A stretch of 64,000 nucleotides of DNA from Saccharomycopsis fibuligera x Saccharomycopsis cf. fibuligera (GCA_001936135.1 CP012810.1:2976001-3040000); one strand, 5' to 3'; positions 49,812 to 60,923 are shown, numbered from the stretch's first letter. Notes: generated by a model from the letters alone, not told the origin. Program-made: numbers and translations.

Positions 49812-50094
49812 GTAATTGATTGTATTAACACGCGTATGGGCTTTTGGTTTAGGTATTAAAATCAACCACTACAAGGGAAAGGTTGGTCAAATTAAAGTAC
49901 TTTGTAATTACTGTACTCTTTCTGTACTCTTTTTCTCACCCTTACTTTGGTCACTTTGCCATCGTTTACTGGAGCTTAGCTTGCCAGCGGGGTCACTATT
50001 TTCACACCCACTATCAAAGAAACAGTTGTTTTGAAATATATGTATCCTTTGCACCACTAGAGGGTGTGCATATATATCTATATATTCTGTCACG
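49812..50094. terminator. Convergent 3' region PSO2 / 565-aa gene
   Basis: 283 bp separate two convergent stops. TATATATCTATATATT at about 50071-50086 resembles the TA-rich efficiency elements of yeast 3' ends. No gene here. Confidence 0.4.
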
Positions 50095-51792
50095 CTATAG
50101 CATTATCATATCGTCTATTGTTTTAGTGTCATTGTAAATCCATTTAAGCGTTTTTATCCCAAGTTTATTCTCCACAATTTTTTTATGTACCTTTATTGTT
50201 ATTTTGGTATTAATAGACTCCAATTTCGCCAATTTCCGGCTGATTAAATCACGACGATAAGCCAATTCTTCCACGTTATCAACTCCGAAAAACTGCAACA
50301 CTCGTTTTTCCCCATCTTTGTCCGTATCACCCACGTTAAAATCAACGACTAAAAACTCATCATTGGACAAAGCGGTATCATTTAACGCTATTTGGAAATT
50401 AGCCAACTTCAAATCAAAACTTCTTCCCGAGCTATCCTTACGGAACGACCTGTAAACCGCTAAATTCTGATCATTGTATCGGTAATTTGCCTTAATCAAG
50501 TAATTCTCATAAGGAGCGCTGTGTTGAATGAAATCAGCAGTGTTTGTGAATAGCAAAAATCCCGTGACATTAGTCTCGTCCAAGTCACTGTATACGTCAA
50601 GCCTCTTGAGGTAACTTATTGATTTGGAGTTGTTGTTGGTGGTTTGACGTTGGCGCACCATGTCTGTGAGGGCTTGAGAATCATTGAAAATGTCCATTGA
50701 TTGAGACTCCGGGGCGGCGGAAGTGGGGGCAATGGCAGGGCGTTTGAAATTTGATTGGTATAAGATATTGCTGCCGAATTGGATATTTGGGGGAAGATGA
50801 GGGCTTATTTTTGAAATTGTACTTGAATTAGGATTTGGGGGAAGGTAACGATTTGACTTTGACTGTTTTGGTAATGGTCGACGCTGATGTTGCAACAGTG
50901 GTGGTGGCAGTCCTGCTGCTGCTACTACTGATGGCGGTACCGCACATGTTGACCTAGATGATGATGATGATGATGTTGTTGTTGTTGTTGTTGTTGCTGT
51001 TGTTTGGATCGTTTCACGAGTTGGAGGAGACCTTGGTGGGGTTGGCGATGTTGAGTTTTCTCCTTCCTTTATTCTTTTAATCTTGTGATACCGTTCATAT
51101 TCATCAATTATTTCCTGATCCTGCGAATCTCTTTTATTTGCTTTATTATTATTGAGCTCAACGAATTTATAAATGTAATTTTTGAACAAATTGTGCTCAT
51201 TAACAAGCCAATTATAATCGCATTTGTTATATAGCCGATTGAAAAGGCCCTGAAAATAAATATAATACTGTGACAAATTTTCTGGACTAACAATTTCAAT
51301 ATTCAAAGCTAGTCCTTCAAATCCATATGGACCCCTATTGAAATAAAAAGTGCACCATATGAAAACACAGTGTCTTTTGAACTTATTCGGTTCTGCACCA
51401 TAAATAGAATCATCCTCCATGTCACCGCATATATTGCCATAATAATCTTTGTTGAATTCGTTAGGATCAAAATCAGTATGGAAGTGCCGCTGGTACTCTT
51501 CTGTGAAATATTCGTAAGTGCATGATTTTCCAATGAGCCAAATTGTGAAAGTCGACTCGGGATCAATGGTAGCATTAGGGCCCAAATGATACTCTTTGGT
51601 CTCAATTGCTTTCAAGACGTTCACCCCAGAAAAGCTTGTCAAGTCAGTAACCACTAAAGCGTTCCGTCCTCTAAATACTTCACTGGAGAGCACAAGGAAC
51701 GGTAGTCTCACCACTTGCGATTCGCCGTCATACTTAACATCAGTCAAGCAGCGGGCATAATTTTGATCCGGGTTGAAGTGTTTTAAGGCCAT
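50095..51792 (-). CDS. Unknown two-domain protein, 565 aa; possible Cdc13-like telomere protein
   Basis: Start at ATG (complement 51790-51792), no alternative nearby. Residues 1-225 look like a folded, mixed alpha/beta domain: VVRLPFLVLSSEV, RNALVVTDLTSFSG, FKRHCVFIWCTFYF, LFNRLYNKCDYNWLVNEH. Residues 230-385 are a Pro/Ser/Thr/Gln-rich linker with a Thr8 and a Ser6 run made by GTT/GAT repeats. Residues 395-560 form a second beta-rich domain (NVTGFLLFTNTADFI, FDLKLANFQIALND). Two beta domains joined by a variable linker is the layout reported for the shortened Cdc13 proteins of Candida (DNA-binding OB fold plus C-terminal OB4). That match is architectural, not motif-based, and tentative. Confidence below is for a real gene; the Cdc13 idea is about 0.25. 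Confidence 0.85.
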   Translation of the reverse strand: MALKHFNPDQNYARCLTDVKYDGESQVVRLPFLVLSSEVFRGRNALVVTDLTSFSGVNVLKAIETKEYHLGPNATIDPESTFTIWLIGKSCTYEYFTEEYQRHFHTDFDPNEFNKDYYGNICGDMEDDSIYGAEPNKFKRHCVFIWCTFYFNRGPYGFEGLALNIEIVSPENLSQYYIYFQGLFNRLYNKCDYNWLVNEHNLFKNYIYKFVELNNNKANKRDSQDQEIIDEYERYHKIKRIKEGENSTSPTPPRSPPTRETIQTTATTTTTTTSSSSSSRSTCAVPPSVVAAAGLPPPLLQHQRRPLPKQSKSNRYLPPNPNSSTISKISPHLPPNIQFGSNILYQSNFKRPAIAPTSAAPESQSMDIFNDSQALTDMVRQRQTTNNNSKSISYLKRLDVYSDLDETNVTGFLLFTNTADFIQHSAPYENYLIKANYRYNDQNLAVYRSFRKDSSGRSFDLKLANFQIALNDTALSNDEFLVVDFNVGDTDKDGEKRVLQFFGVDNVEELAYRRDLISRKLAKLESINTKITIKVHKKIVENKLGIKTLKWIYNDTKTIDDMIML

Positions 51793-54286
51793 TACTCACC
51801 CTGGGACAGTGTCAAAGGCAAAGATGGGAAACTCTGTGTTAGTTCAGTTTTGATTCGTCTCTTGCTTTTGTCCAGATCAGAGCATATCAGACGCACTTGA
51901 TATACGCGTGTTCTCGGTACTGCATTTAGCGGCCGGATGTTCAGAAGTAGCAATTGTTTTTTGCTTTTGTTTTACGCGATGCGCGCTCAAGGCCCTAAAA
52001 ATGTATTACCCGAAATCCAGCGGTGCCAGTGATGCGGGACATTGGCTTTACAAGTGACGGGAGATGTGTCGATAGGTTTTGCGTCAAAATCAAAGCGAAA
52101 TACTTTATTTGGTTACCATTGGACAATGCCATACAGGGATTTCAAACAAAAACTGAGCTACCAATGGCTAGTTATTGGATTTCGGCGCTTCATACTCGTT
52201 GCTTTTTCCGGCAATGTTTTGTCTTTTCCTATGTGACAATAACATTTTTGGGAAAAATTTCTCTACCTCCAACTATTAGAAAGCAGTTGGTATACTCGGC
52301 AACTGTCGTAATATTTTCTAAACGCAGCTAATCAGTATCCCCGGGTTTTGTGGAGGTGCCCAGCAAACAGTACGCCAAAAGACGGTTTTTGAGACTTAAA
52401 GATCTTCATGGAGTTTGGAGGACTTAAGTTTTCTCCGATATCTCCACGCTGGGAGGCTTGTGAGCCCTATCCCCACTAACTCCACAGCGCTACTTTTTAA
52501 AACACCATGAACATTATCAATGCAAATATCAGCCCGTTCTAGCTAAAAATGAAAACCTGAAAGAAAGCTGGCGGCGCGCGCCTTTGTCTCCCTAACCTTT
52601 GTCCAGCAGCATATTATATTGTGTGCGAGTGGGATTGTGTTGACAGTTGTAATAGTGTTTGTTTACTTTGAAGTAAGCCTGTCATTCCCCCGCTATCTCC
52701 GATCTCCACTCATGTCATGCTCACCATACGATACGAAACAGACAAAGAAAAGAGAACGCGCACTGAGTAGCTCTTTCTAGTACAATGAATGACACATTCG
52801 TGCCGGCTTGTTTTTGCTGTTACGATAGTTATGCGGCACAAAGTATCAGTGTGATCGTGCAGTCATGGCGGTGGAGCTTCAGCCAAGTGTGTGAACTCTG
52901 AACTCAATCTCCAGGGGCCTATCAGCTTTTCATTATTTTCTAAATTGAAACAGTAAACAGCATGCTCAATCAGCAAACCATTGAGCAGCTCAACCGATGA
53001 GACATGGAAGGTGGTCTAACCAAGATCGATATAGCTGTGCATTGTAAATGTTGGGGGTGGGCGGAACAAAAATGAAATTAATCTAAAAACCAAATTAGGT
53101 AAATTAGGTAGAAAAGACAAGAGATTTCTCGGCGACTTAATTTTCTTACCGATGTGAAAGCACTTACTGTCTCAAGTTTTTTTTTTTTTTTTTTTTTTTT
53201 TTTCCGATCCGTCTGCACAAGCGCCCAAGCACGCTAGCGAGCTCGTAGCTCGTACTTTTATTGTCCCTTTCGATAGTTATGTAAACGAAATCCGCGAAGT
53301 GCGGATCCGCATCTCGATGCGAAAAGTGCAGGAAAAAAAAAAGTCTTCGAAAAATTTACATAAATCCGGACACCGCATTACGGATTCGCGGCGTTAGGAA
53401 TTTGCAGAATTGCATACAATAGAGAATCATCACAAAAATTACAAATTACCGTTATCCGCGTCTTTGTTACTTACAGCACAGGAGAAGAAACAAAGAGACA
53501 CAATTGTTGAGGAACGACTGTTGAAAGGCAAAAATGTACAAGGAGGAACAGGAAACCGCATCGCATGCTTGCAGACAAAAAAAAAAAAAAAAAAAAGAAA
53601 AAAAAGAAATACACAGAAAGGAAAAGAAAAACAATTTTTTTTTTAGCTTTCTTTGCAGCACATATCACTTTTTTTTTTTTTTTTATTTATTGAAAAATTT
53701 TTAAGATTCTAAAATTCTAGAAACTATGTCTGATGGATTTTTAAGATTTTGTAAACTTGGAGACTATTACTAATCAATAATACAGACTCGCAATTACACA
53801 AATTAGCATACTTGTGTCAAGTACCCTTAGTAGCGTACACAGTAAAATTGAATAAACCTGAATATTATGATGGTATAGTATAAAGTAGAATATATGTATG
53901 CTTTTTGATTTTGTGGTATATACAAACATCGAGCATAAAGAAAATGTTAAAACAAAGCAGAAACAGAAAATTAGAAGCAAATAGCAACAAAACAAAAACC
54001 CCAAAAAAATAAATGCAAATTGAAAATGAATGAGCAAAAATAAAATAAAAAATCAAGAACAAAACAAAAATGCAAAAGAAGAGTAAAAAACAAACAAACC
54101 GGCGGGTCAAACTATGTACAGGAGGATGACCATAATATTATTAGTGCAACTATTGAATATTGGAAGTGCAAAAGAGAACGAATTAGAAAGTAGTGTGATG
54201 TAGTAAAGTGTAAATATATCCACATGGAACATGTAATGAACTGAAATGTGTAGTGTTTTAATACGTTGGTTGAATGCTGTTTCTGT
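51793..54286. other. 2.5-kb intergenic region with T27 tract, A18 tract and a cluster of ATCCG palindromes
   Basis: Upstream of the 565-aa gene (left) and downstream of the WW-like gene (right). The T run is at 53177-53203. ATCCG or CGGAT occurs at 53207, 53290, 53302-53309 (CGGATCCG), 53364, 53381 and 53454. Hairpins: TCCGC/GCGGA (53291-53305), palindrome GCGGATCCGC (53301-53310), CGCATC/GATGCG (53308-53321). A10-A18 runs lie around 53578-53596. The right end (53760-54286) is A-rich, the 3' region of the leftward gene. Small frames at 52023-52331 and 53410-53646 are not supported. Confidence 0.5.
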
Positions 54287-55288
54287 TTAATAGCCAACCA
54301 ATGCATCTTCCTCATATCTAAGCAATTCGCGGTTCAACTGATTTGACAACAATGTCTGATTGTCATATTGTTGCTGCTGCTGCTGTTGTTGTTGTTGTTC
54401 TTGCTTCTGCTTTTGATGGCCATGGATGCTTCTTGGAGTATAATAAAGGTCAAACAATTCTGATTCATCTTCATACTCGCTATTGGTATCCACGGTATCA
54501 CCACTGCTACTGTTGTTGTCAAAACCAAGATAAAGATGATCATCATGAAGACTTTGAATTTCACTGTCGTCATAATCGTCAATATTGTCGCGCGCATAAT
54601 TGTTCAAGTCAGCATGCAAGGAGTCTTTAAACTCATCCGGGTTCATTATCGTAAGCGATTTGTTAGATAACGAGGAGCTGTAAGTGTTGTTGATGCTGTT
54701 GCTATTGTTTTGGCTTTGATTTTTGTTATAGTGCTGCTGGTTGTAAAAATAGTTGACATTACTGTTTATCACGGAATCGTTCACTGAAGAAACATATGAC
54801 TCTAGAGAAAAAAGCGAGTTTTGATCATTGTCATTGTCATTGTCATTGTCATAATCGTTATTTTCGATATTGTCATTACCTTTCGTTTGAGTTTCTTTGA
54901 CGTCCATACCATAGTTATTGAATGGTTGAATCAAATTTGCAGTGTTTTCCTTTTGCATAGGCACGCTATGAAGCTCGTTTTCAACAACCTCCTCTTCATG
55001 CAGACTAGTTGACTGGTTGGAGTTTCTTGACTTTGAACGGTTGCACAAGTTGCTAAATTTAGGCATCTTTTTGAACAACTTGAATTTATTTTTCTTTTGT
55101 TGACTAGTGATGGTGCTGGAAGGACTACCCAAAGTGGCAGAAGACACTGCGGAATCGGAAGACAGTTTCAGAAGCACCACTTCCAGCGGGTTGTCGAATC
55201 TAACGGAGCCATCGGTAGTGTTGAGGTAGTAGTAGTTTCTCAAGCTGGAGTCGTACTTGAGACGCCAAGCGGGGTTCTGGAAAGACAT
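54287..55288 (-). CDS. WW-like domain protein with acidic, Asn/Gln-rich body, 333 aa
   Basis: Start chosen at ATG 55286-55288 (complement), MSFQNPAWRLKYD; the frame is open further upstream but there it translates the TA-repeat and other promoter sequence. Residues 5-34 match a WW domain: W8, the YYYLN core (19-23), NTTDG turn and P34, but the second Trp is F31 (VRFDNPL). Then a basic patch (KKNKFKLFKKMPKF), Asn-, Asp- and Ser-rich stretches (DNDNDNDNDQN), and near the C-terminus QKQKQEQQQQ with a glutamine run. The last residues LLRYEEDALVGY look conserved. No signal peptide. It could bind PPxY-type partners weakly or fold differently. The family is not recognised beyond the WW-like start. 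Confidence 0.75.
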   Translation of the reverse strand: MSFQNPAWRLKYDSSLRNYYYLNTTDGSVRFDNPLEVVLLKLSSDSAVSSATLGSPSSTITSQQKKNKFKLFKKMPKFSNLCNRSKSRNSNQSTSLHEEEVVENELHSVPMQKENTANLIQPFNNYGMDVKETQTKGNDNIENNDYDNDNDNDNDQNSLFSLESYVSSVNDSVINSNVNYFYNQQHYNKNQSQNNSNSINNTYSSSLSNKSLTIMNPDEFKDSLHADLNNYARDNIDDYDDSEIQSLHDDHLYLGFDNNSSSGDTVDTNSEYEDESELFDLYYTPRSIHGHQKQKQEQQQQQQQQQQYDNQTLLSNQLNRELLRYEEDALVGY

Positions 55289-57294
55289 GTTTGGTTTATT
55301 GGGAAGAAAGGTATTGGATATTGATAAAGATATCATGTAGGTACAAGGCAAGAAGCGAAGAGAAACAAAGGATACCCCAGTGTGTCGAGAACTGAAGCAG
55401 GGTGTGTGCATGTATATATATATATATATATAAATATATAAATATATAAATATATATATAAGTATATATAAGCTAGACAGAGCTAGATAGGCAGGCACCA
55501 CCACAAAGCGGGATTAGTAATTTTGCTTGCTCCGTGTTCCGAGAGTGATTGACTTCACCGCCTGCAGCCAGCAACCAATTCTGCGCAGTATACCCAACGG
55601 CGGATGCGCTGCTGCGGGAAGCGCTGCCGGCGGACATTTTTCTCGCCGCTATTCCCGGTTGCCGCTATCCCCGATACAAGATTGAACCGCTGCAACAGCT
55701 GAGTGCCAGTATATACCACACAACTACAGCTATGCTATGCCATGTGGTGTAATCCACTCCAGCACTCAAAGCCTTCTCAATTCTAATTCCAATTCCAATT
55801 CCAATTCCAATTCCAATCGCACCCGTCTTTTCCAAAAGAGTAAAAGCCGACGATTAGAAACCATACCCCGATCCTTTCCACCATCAATTGCTATTGGTAA
55901 TCATTTGATTATCAATCAATCAGCCGAGGGGCTGCTCGGCTAAACAAGGCGAGGCAAGGCAAGGCAAGGCAAAGCCTAGGCTTACAAATCTGTAGTTAGT
56001 AAGTATAGTACTACTCATCGTATTCATAAACTTTAGTATTCTCCGAAATTGTTCCCACACCCAATTTTTTTAATTGTTAGTCCATTAATTGTCAATAGCG
56101 TATACGCTTTATCGATCAATGTCACCTCGACCGCTCGCTCGGCCGCTGGACAGCACGGAATCGGGTGCCAATTGACAAGCACTTCCGTCCATCCATCCCA
56201 TCCATCAATGAGCTACAAAATAAAGCGCACACACACTCTCGCAGTTGTGTTAATTAACCCATCAAAAGCTCAAACTACGACACATTCATTCATTCATTCA
56301 TTAATTCATTGAAAATGCCCGTTAAAATTGTGACAAGTCAAAACTTTGTCCCTTGGACCACAAGAAAATGTAATCTCGGTAACATGCCGTATCCCTCCAC
56401 TTGGCTGGGTTACCAGCCATTCGGCCCACCAATACGACGCGCATTGGCATTATAGACAGCAGTTGTACACAACAAGAACACAATCTACCCAAGTAGATGG
56501 TTGCAGCCCAACTCCTTGTCGCAGTCCGCGTATCTCCGACAAATCGACAAATGCAGGTGTAACAGCAGTATCAATCAATATTGCAGAACTGATTGATTGA
56601 TTGATTGACAGCCCATCAGCCTTACGCGTCACTTACCAGGATACGTAGCAACATTGGCATATGCTGTATAGCCATAGGCTTGACTATATGTTGATAAAAT
56701 CACGCTGCGGATGTCAACATTGACATTTAAGAAGAGGTACCAGCTAAAAGCTATGGCAAAGTGCAAAGTCAGCAATTATCGGCGTCGTGCGGGAATCTTC
56801 GCCTCCCGTTGACACTGTATACCAATACCAACTCGATATCCGAACAGGGTCCGCAAAAACCGTGCCGGTAATGTCTATCTTTTTATTTTCTTCTCTCCAT
56901 TTTTTAGTTGTTGTCTTCGGCTTGTATCCGAGCGTGGACGCGACATTGATCAATTATTGCTACAGCACTTAAATTTGCAAAGTCTGAATATAGCAAAAAG
57001 AATGCCAATACAACATCTGCCTCCCCTGGGTAACTCTCCATGAACTTCATATCACAAAGTTTGTCCTGCCCTTATTGTACGTAGTCTCAATCATTGTCCA
57101 TATACAGGGCTCCTTATTACCGGACTAAAGCTTTGGGTCTGTGGGCTTCTGACGCACCATGTTCCACTAAGCTTCTTGGTACATCAGTATGCTTTATGCT
57201 GCTGGAGGCGCCCGGACCGTTATTTATTAGCTGAGGCAGCTAGCTAGCTAGCTAGCTGGCTGGCGCCAAGACATTGGACGTTGCTTATGCTAAG

Positions 57295-57333
<39 letters not shown>

Positions 57334-57714
57334 GTTGAGTGACAGCAAGCGGTTCTGACAGCACTTGTGACGCAAGTCACACTTATAAATATTGATAGTA
57401 TGCCATCTGCTCATAATCATTTGCATTGTTGCTTAATCAATACAATTGCTTATTCATGAATTATTCACAGTAACAAAAGTTGCTAGTTATAACCGTACTT
57501 GATTTTTGACCTCGGTTGGTCATACTTACAACGTAAGACAGATAGATGCCTGTCAGACTATACAAGCACGAGATTATCAATTGATACAGGAAAACCAAAA
57601 GCAGCTTTTATTTTGTGAGAGAGATTGTAGCAGGGAGTAAAAAAAAAAAATGTCATAAAAGAACAAAGGACAAAAGGCAAAAAGAAAAGAGCAGCAAGGA
57701 ATAATAAAAGACAG

Positions 57715-57745
<31 letters not shown>

Positions 57746-58058
57746 AAGGAAAGTCAAATAACTATGGAAACAAATGAATGAGAAATGAGAAGTTAACAAC
57801 AGAACAACAACAAAAAGTCTAGAATATGCTGATAGTTTAAGTTAAATGCGATAAAAATAACTATTATGCAAAACAAAAAGTTCAAAAAGATTTTTTGTTT
57901 TTTCCAAAAAAAAAAAAAAAGATAAAAAGAGAAAAAAAAAACACAGAGCAAAACTACCTATCCAACCGTTTCATGAAAAAGAAAAACCCTGAAATCAAAA
58001 ACCATCCATAAACTTCAAGTAATCAGAACTTTACCCGTCTATTCTGCTGTTTTTGTAA
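55289..58058. other. 2.8-kb intergenic region rich in simple repeats
   Basis: Promoter of the WW-like gene on the left; 3' end of the 954-aa gene on the right. Simple repeats: TA/TAAA at 55413-55470, AATTCC at 55785-55817 (five to six units), CAAGG at 55945-55972, CATT at about 56284-56300, GATT at about 56589-56608, GCTA at 57238-57256, A33 at 57299-57331, A30 at about 57715-57744. A 12-bp perfect palindrome AGCGTATACGCT is at 56097-56108. No open frame with an ATG start and recognisable composition, and no RNA gene seen. Confidence 0.55.
55413..55470. repeat. TA-dinucleotide / TAAATA microsatellite in promoter of WW-like gene
   Basis: Almost pure TA with TAAATA interruptions, 125-182 bp upstream of the ATG. 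It can act as TATA region; length is expected to vary between strains. Confidence 0.85.
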
Positions 58059-60923
58059 TCATTGCTGCTGGCTAAAAAAATGCTGATTCTGCTGTTGTTG
58101 TTGCTGTTGTTGTTGTTGTTGTTGTTGGTGCTGCTGCAAAAAATTCTGCTGTTGTTGAAACTGTATTTGTAGTTGCATTGGGTTTGGAAAATGCTGCTGC
58201 TGCTGCTGTTGTTGTTGTTGTTGTTGTAGCGCATAGTTCTGAAAATTTTGTATTTGTGGTTGTGTCCATGCATTGTTGCCAACACCATTAGCATTTTTAG
58301 CACTCGCGTTATTATCATTAGTACGATTGTCATCATCAAACGTAAATGGCATTCCATTTGGCATCGTTCCAGGTATCATCATCGCTGGTGGTGCTGGTAG
58401 TGGTGCTGGGGAGTTGAATGCTTGCTTGTTAGCGTTGCCGTTACCATAATTACCATCATCATTTCTATTAAATTGTGCTAATGGAAACACGTTGTGCATC
58501 ATTGGAGTACCGGAACTGCTGCTGCCATGAGTTAATGAGGATGCTGGAGGTGGTTGAACCCCTGGGGCTGCTTGTGCTGCATGTGCTGCTTGTGAAGCTG
58601 TAGATGGAGGTGGTACTGGACCTGCAATGCTATATTTTGCATTGCTCATTATCATTGGACCATCAGAGCTTGCACTGGGGCTAACATTCGTATTCGCATT
58701 ACTGTTATTACTATTAGAGTTGAAGTTAACATTACTATTGGTCGTAGTTGTAGTGGTTGAAGTTGCTCCCACACTCAGAGTATTGAAACTTGATGGGTTG
58801 AAGTTGACACCATATGGCGAAGTACCACTTAGAAAGTTATTCACAGTTAAATCGAGATCTAAACTGTTTGCTCTAGTTCCACTGGAAATTATGTCGTCGT
58901 TGTCTAGGTTAGCATACCCGGTGTTATTATTGTTTGATGCTCCATTACCTAAAGCAGCGCCTGCTGGATCAGGGATGCCTATTGCGCCAGCGCTTGCGCC
59001 AACGCTTGCGCCAACGCTTACGCCAGCATTTACGCCAGCTGTTGTTGTTATTGAACTTGATGATGGTGGGGCCACTAGCGCAGGAGGCACTGTTACTCTG
59101 TCGAAATTGCCACCGGCCAAACTGCTAATTTCGTTCAAGAAGTTATCGTCGAATGTTAAATCATTGATATCTCCAGCAAGTTTCAATCCGTCGCTTCCAG
59201 CATGATTGTTAGTATCAGTTTCTGCTGCGGCAATATTATTGCCAAGATTTTTTGTTGATCCGGTGCTAACGCTGTTATTGTAGTTGGTACCACTGCTTAT
59301 TGTGTCAATACTACTTTGGCGACGATTATGAGTGCTAAGGTTATTACCAGAGCTGCTATCACTGTTGGCTATTAGGCTATTTCTCTGGGAATTAACCGCG
59401 CTGTTCCTTTGCTCATTTGTGTTGATACTTGTACGGCGATCTGCGCTGCCTCTTCTTGATATACTACCAGGCCGACTTCTCAAAGTTTGCGGACCGCTAT
59501 GGGTGGCACTGGCGGAAGGTGTTGTTGCAGTTGGCGATAATCTATCACTAGCCAAAGTTAAGCTACTGGTGCCAGAAGGTAACAGAAACGATGGTCTTTG
59601 AATTTTTGGTCGACCTTGAGGCTTATCAAAGGTACTAATATTTTGAATCAAATCGTTTTCAATGTTGATTATTTTTTCTAGCTCACTAGCAATATACTTG
59701 CTATTGTTATTGTTCAGAATGTCAGTACCAGCTGAGTTTCCTGTCAGATTATTATTGTTGTTATTACTATTTTCATTTGTTGATTTTTGTAAAAAATTAT
59801 GAACACTAACAAGCCTTTCTTTAGATGATTGCAAAAAATCACTCAAATCAGCAAGTACTGCTTGTCGGTCATTTCCCACCAAGGAGCCACTGTTGGATTT
59901 AGCTTTTTTCAGATCGTTTGTTGCGTTATAAAGGTCAGCAGCCACTGACCTCATGTGTTTTAAGGAATTTCTCCGCAGTGGAGCTAATCTAGTAGACAGA
60001 CTCGCGGCGGGAGAATGAAGAAGTTGATTGGAAGAGTTTAGAAACTCGTCCTTGATTTGGAGGTTCATTAATTTGTCTTCAGTTTTTTGAATGTTACTAA
60101 CTATAATGTCTTTGGGTTGATTGGGGTTAGCGTTTGTCAATGGTTTAACTTCTGCTGATTTGTAATCTTCTCTAAGCTGAAAGTATCGTACAATCAAATC
60201 CTTAGTAGTTAAACTAGTAAAGTTATTGTTGCTGTTGTTCTCATGATTGAGCCGTCGTTGGGAATTCTGCAACACAAGAATTTGAAAAAACTGTTCTCTA
60301 AGGAAGCTCCAGAAATACTCTATTGTGCCAAACTTCAACGCCCAACGAATGAAGCGGAGTATAGCAATAGAAAGTGCCACGTCAAATTGAGGATTAAACA
60401 CAATTTTGCTATCGGAGTTTTGTTTCTTGGATACAATGGCGAGATTATTTGAGTCGTGGCTTTGATCTTGATGTGGTTTAATGCTGCTTGCAGTATGAGG
60501 TGGGCTATTTTCAGGATTTTGGGATTGTTTTTGAGTTTGGTTTTTTTGAGTAGTGGATATAGACGAAATTGATGGTGGTTTGTTCTCAGTTTCTTTGATG
60601 GTGGAAAGAAATTTTAGGTTACTTTGATAGGGAGGTTTCTCCAGATGACCAGTTATACTAGTTTTGTTATTAATTGTGTTGCTCTTGTTATTTTTGCCGC
60701 TGTCGTTAGGTTTCACCGTGCGAGGACTAAGATTTCTGAGGATGGTGCTATTTATGGAGAAATCCTTATTAGAGGTTGACAGGTTGTACTGAGAATCTAA
60801 GGATAAAGTGCCAGATTTGTTGTTGCCGACGCTTGAAGAAGAGTAATAGTTTATAGAGTCATCATCGCTGTCATCAGTGTCGTCGTCGATGAAATCAGAG
60901 TCCTCGTTGAAATCATTGCTCAT
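58059..60923 (-). CDS. Unknown 954-aa Asn/Ser/Gln-rich protein
   Basis: First ATG at the complement of 60921-60923. The N-terminus is acidic (SDFIDDDTDDSDDDS). The most ordered part is about 170-225: FNPQFDVALSIAILRFIRWALKFGTIE..., an amphipathic or hydrophobic helix region rich in aromatic residues (IEYFWSFLREQFFQILVL), which stands out in a polar protein. A second helical, Leu-rich part spans about 290-430. The rest is Asn/Ser/Thr-rich with Ala/Gly repeats (GASVGASAGA, encoded by near-identical GCTTGCGCCAAC units at about 58990-59030), Pro patches and a C-terminal polyglutamine region from CAA/CAG repeats. This looks like a fungal transcriptional regulator or scaffold. No DNA-binding domain recognised; family unknown. 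Confidence 0.8.
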   Translation of the reverse strand: MSNDFNEDSDFIDDDTDDSDDDSINYYSSSSVGNNKSGTLSLDSQYNLSTSNKDFSINSTILRNLSPRTVKPNDSGKNNKSNTINNKTSITGHLEKPPYQSNLKFLSTIKETENKPPSISSISTTQKNQTQKQSQNPENSPPHTASSIKPHQDQSHDSNNLAIVSKKQNSDSKIVFNPQFDVALSIAILRFIRWALKFGTIEYFWSFLREQFFQILVLQNSQRRLNHENNSNNNFTSLTTKDLIVRYFQLREDYKSAEVKPLTNANPNQPKDIIVSNIQKTEDKLMNLQIKDEFLNSSNQLLHSPAASLSTRLAPLRRNSLKHMRSVAADLYNATNDLKKAKSNSGSLVGNDRQAVLADLSDFLQSSKERLVSVHNFLQKSTNENSNNNNNNLTGNSAGTDILNNNNSKYIASELEKIINIENDLIQNISTFDKPQGRPKIQRPSFLLPSGTSSLTLASDRLSPTATTPSASATHSGPQTLRSRPGSISRRGSADRRTSINTNEQRNSAVNSQRNSLIANSDSSSGNNLSTHNRRQSSIDTISSGTNYNNSVSTGSTKNLGNNIAAAETDTNNHAGSDGLKLAGDINDLTFDDNFLNEISSLAGGNFDRVTVPPALVAPPSSSSITTTAGVNAGVSVGASVGASAGAIGIPDPAGAALGNGASNNNNTGYANLDNDDIISSGTRANSLDLDLTVNNFLSGTSPYGVNFNPSSFNTLSVGATSTTTTTTNSNVNFNSNSNNSNANTNVSPSASSDGPMIMSNAKYSIAGPVPPPSTASQAAHAAQAAPGVQPPPASSLTHGSSSSGTPMMHNVFPLAQFNRNDDGNYGNGNANKQAFNSPAPLPAPPAMMIPGTMPNGMPFTFDDDNRTNDNNASAKNANGVGNNAWTQPQIQNFQNYALQQQQQQQQQQQHFPNPMQLQIQFQQQQNFLQQHQQQQQQQQQQQQQNQHFFSQQQ

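Noticed and set aside
52023-52331. 102-codon frame upstream of the 565-aa gene
   Set aside because: No ATG start and no family-like composition.
55289-55504. Upstream extension of the WW-like protein
   Set aside because: Encodes Tyr-Ile runs from the TA microsatellite; clearly promoter sequence.
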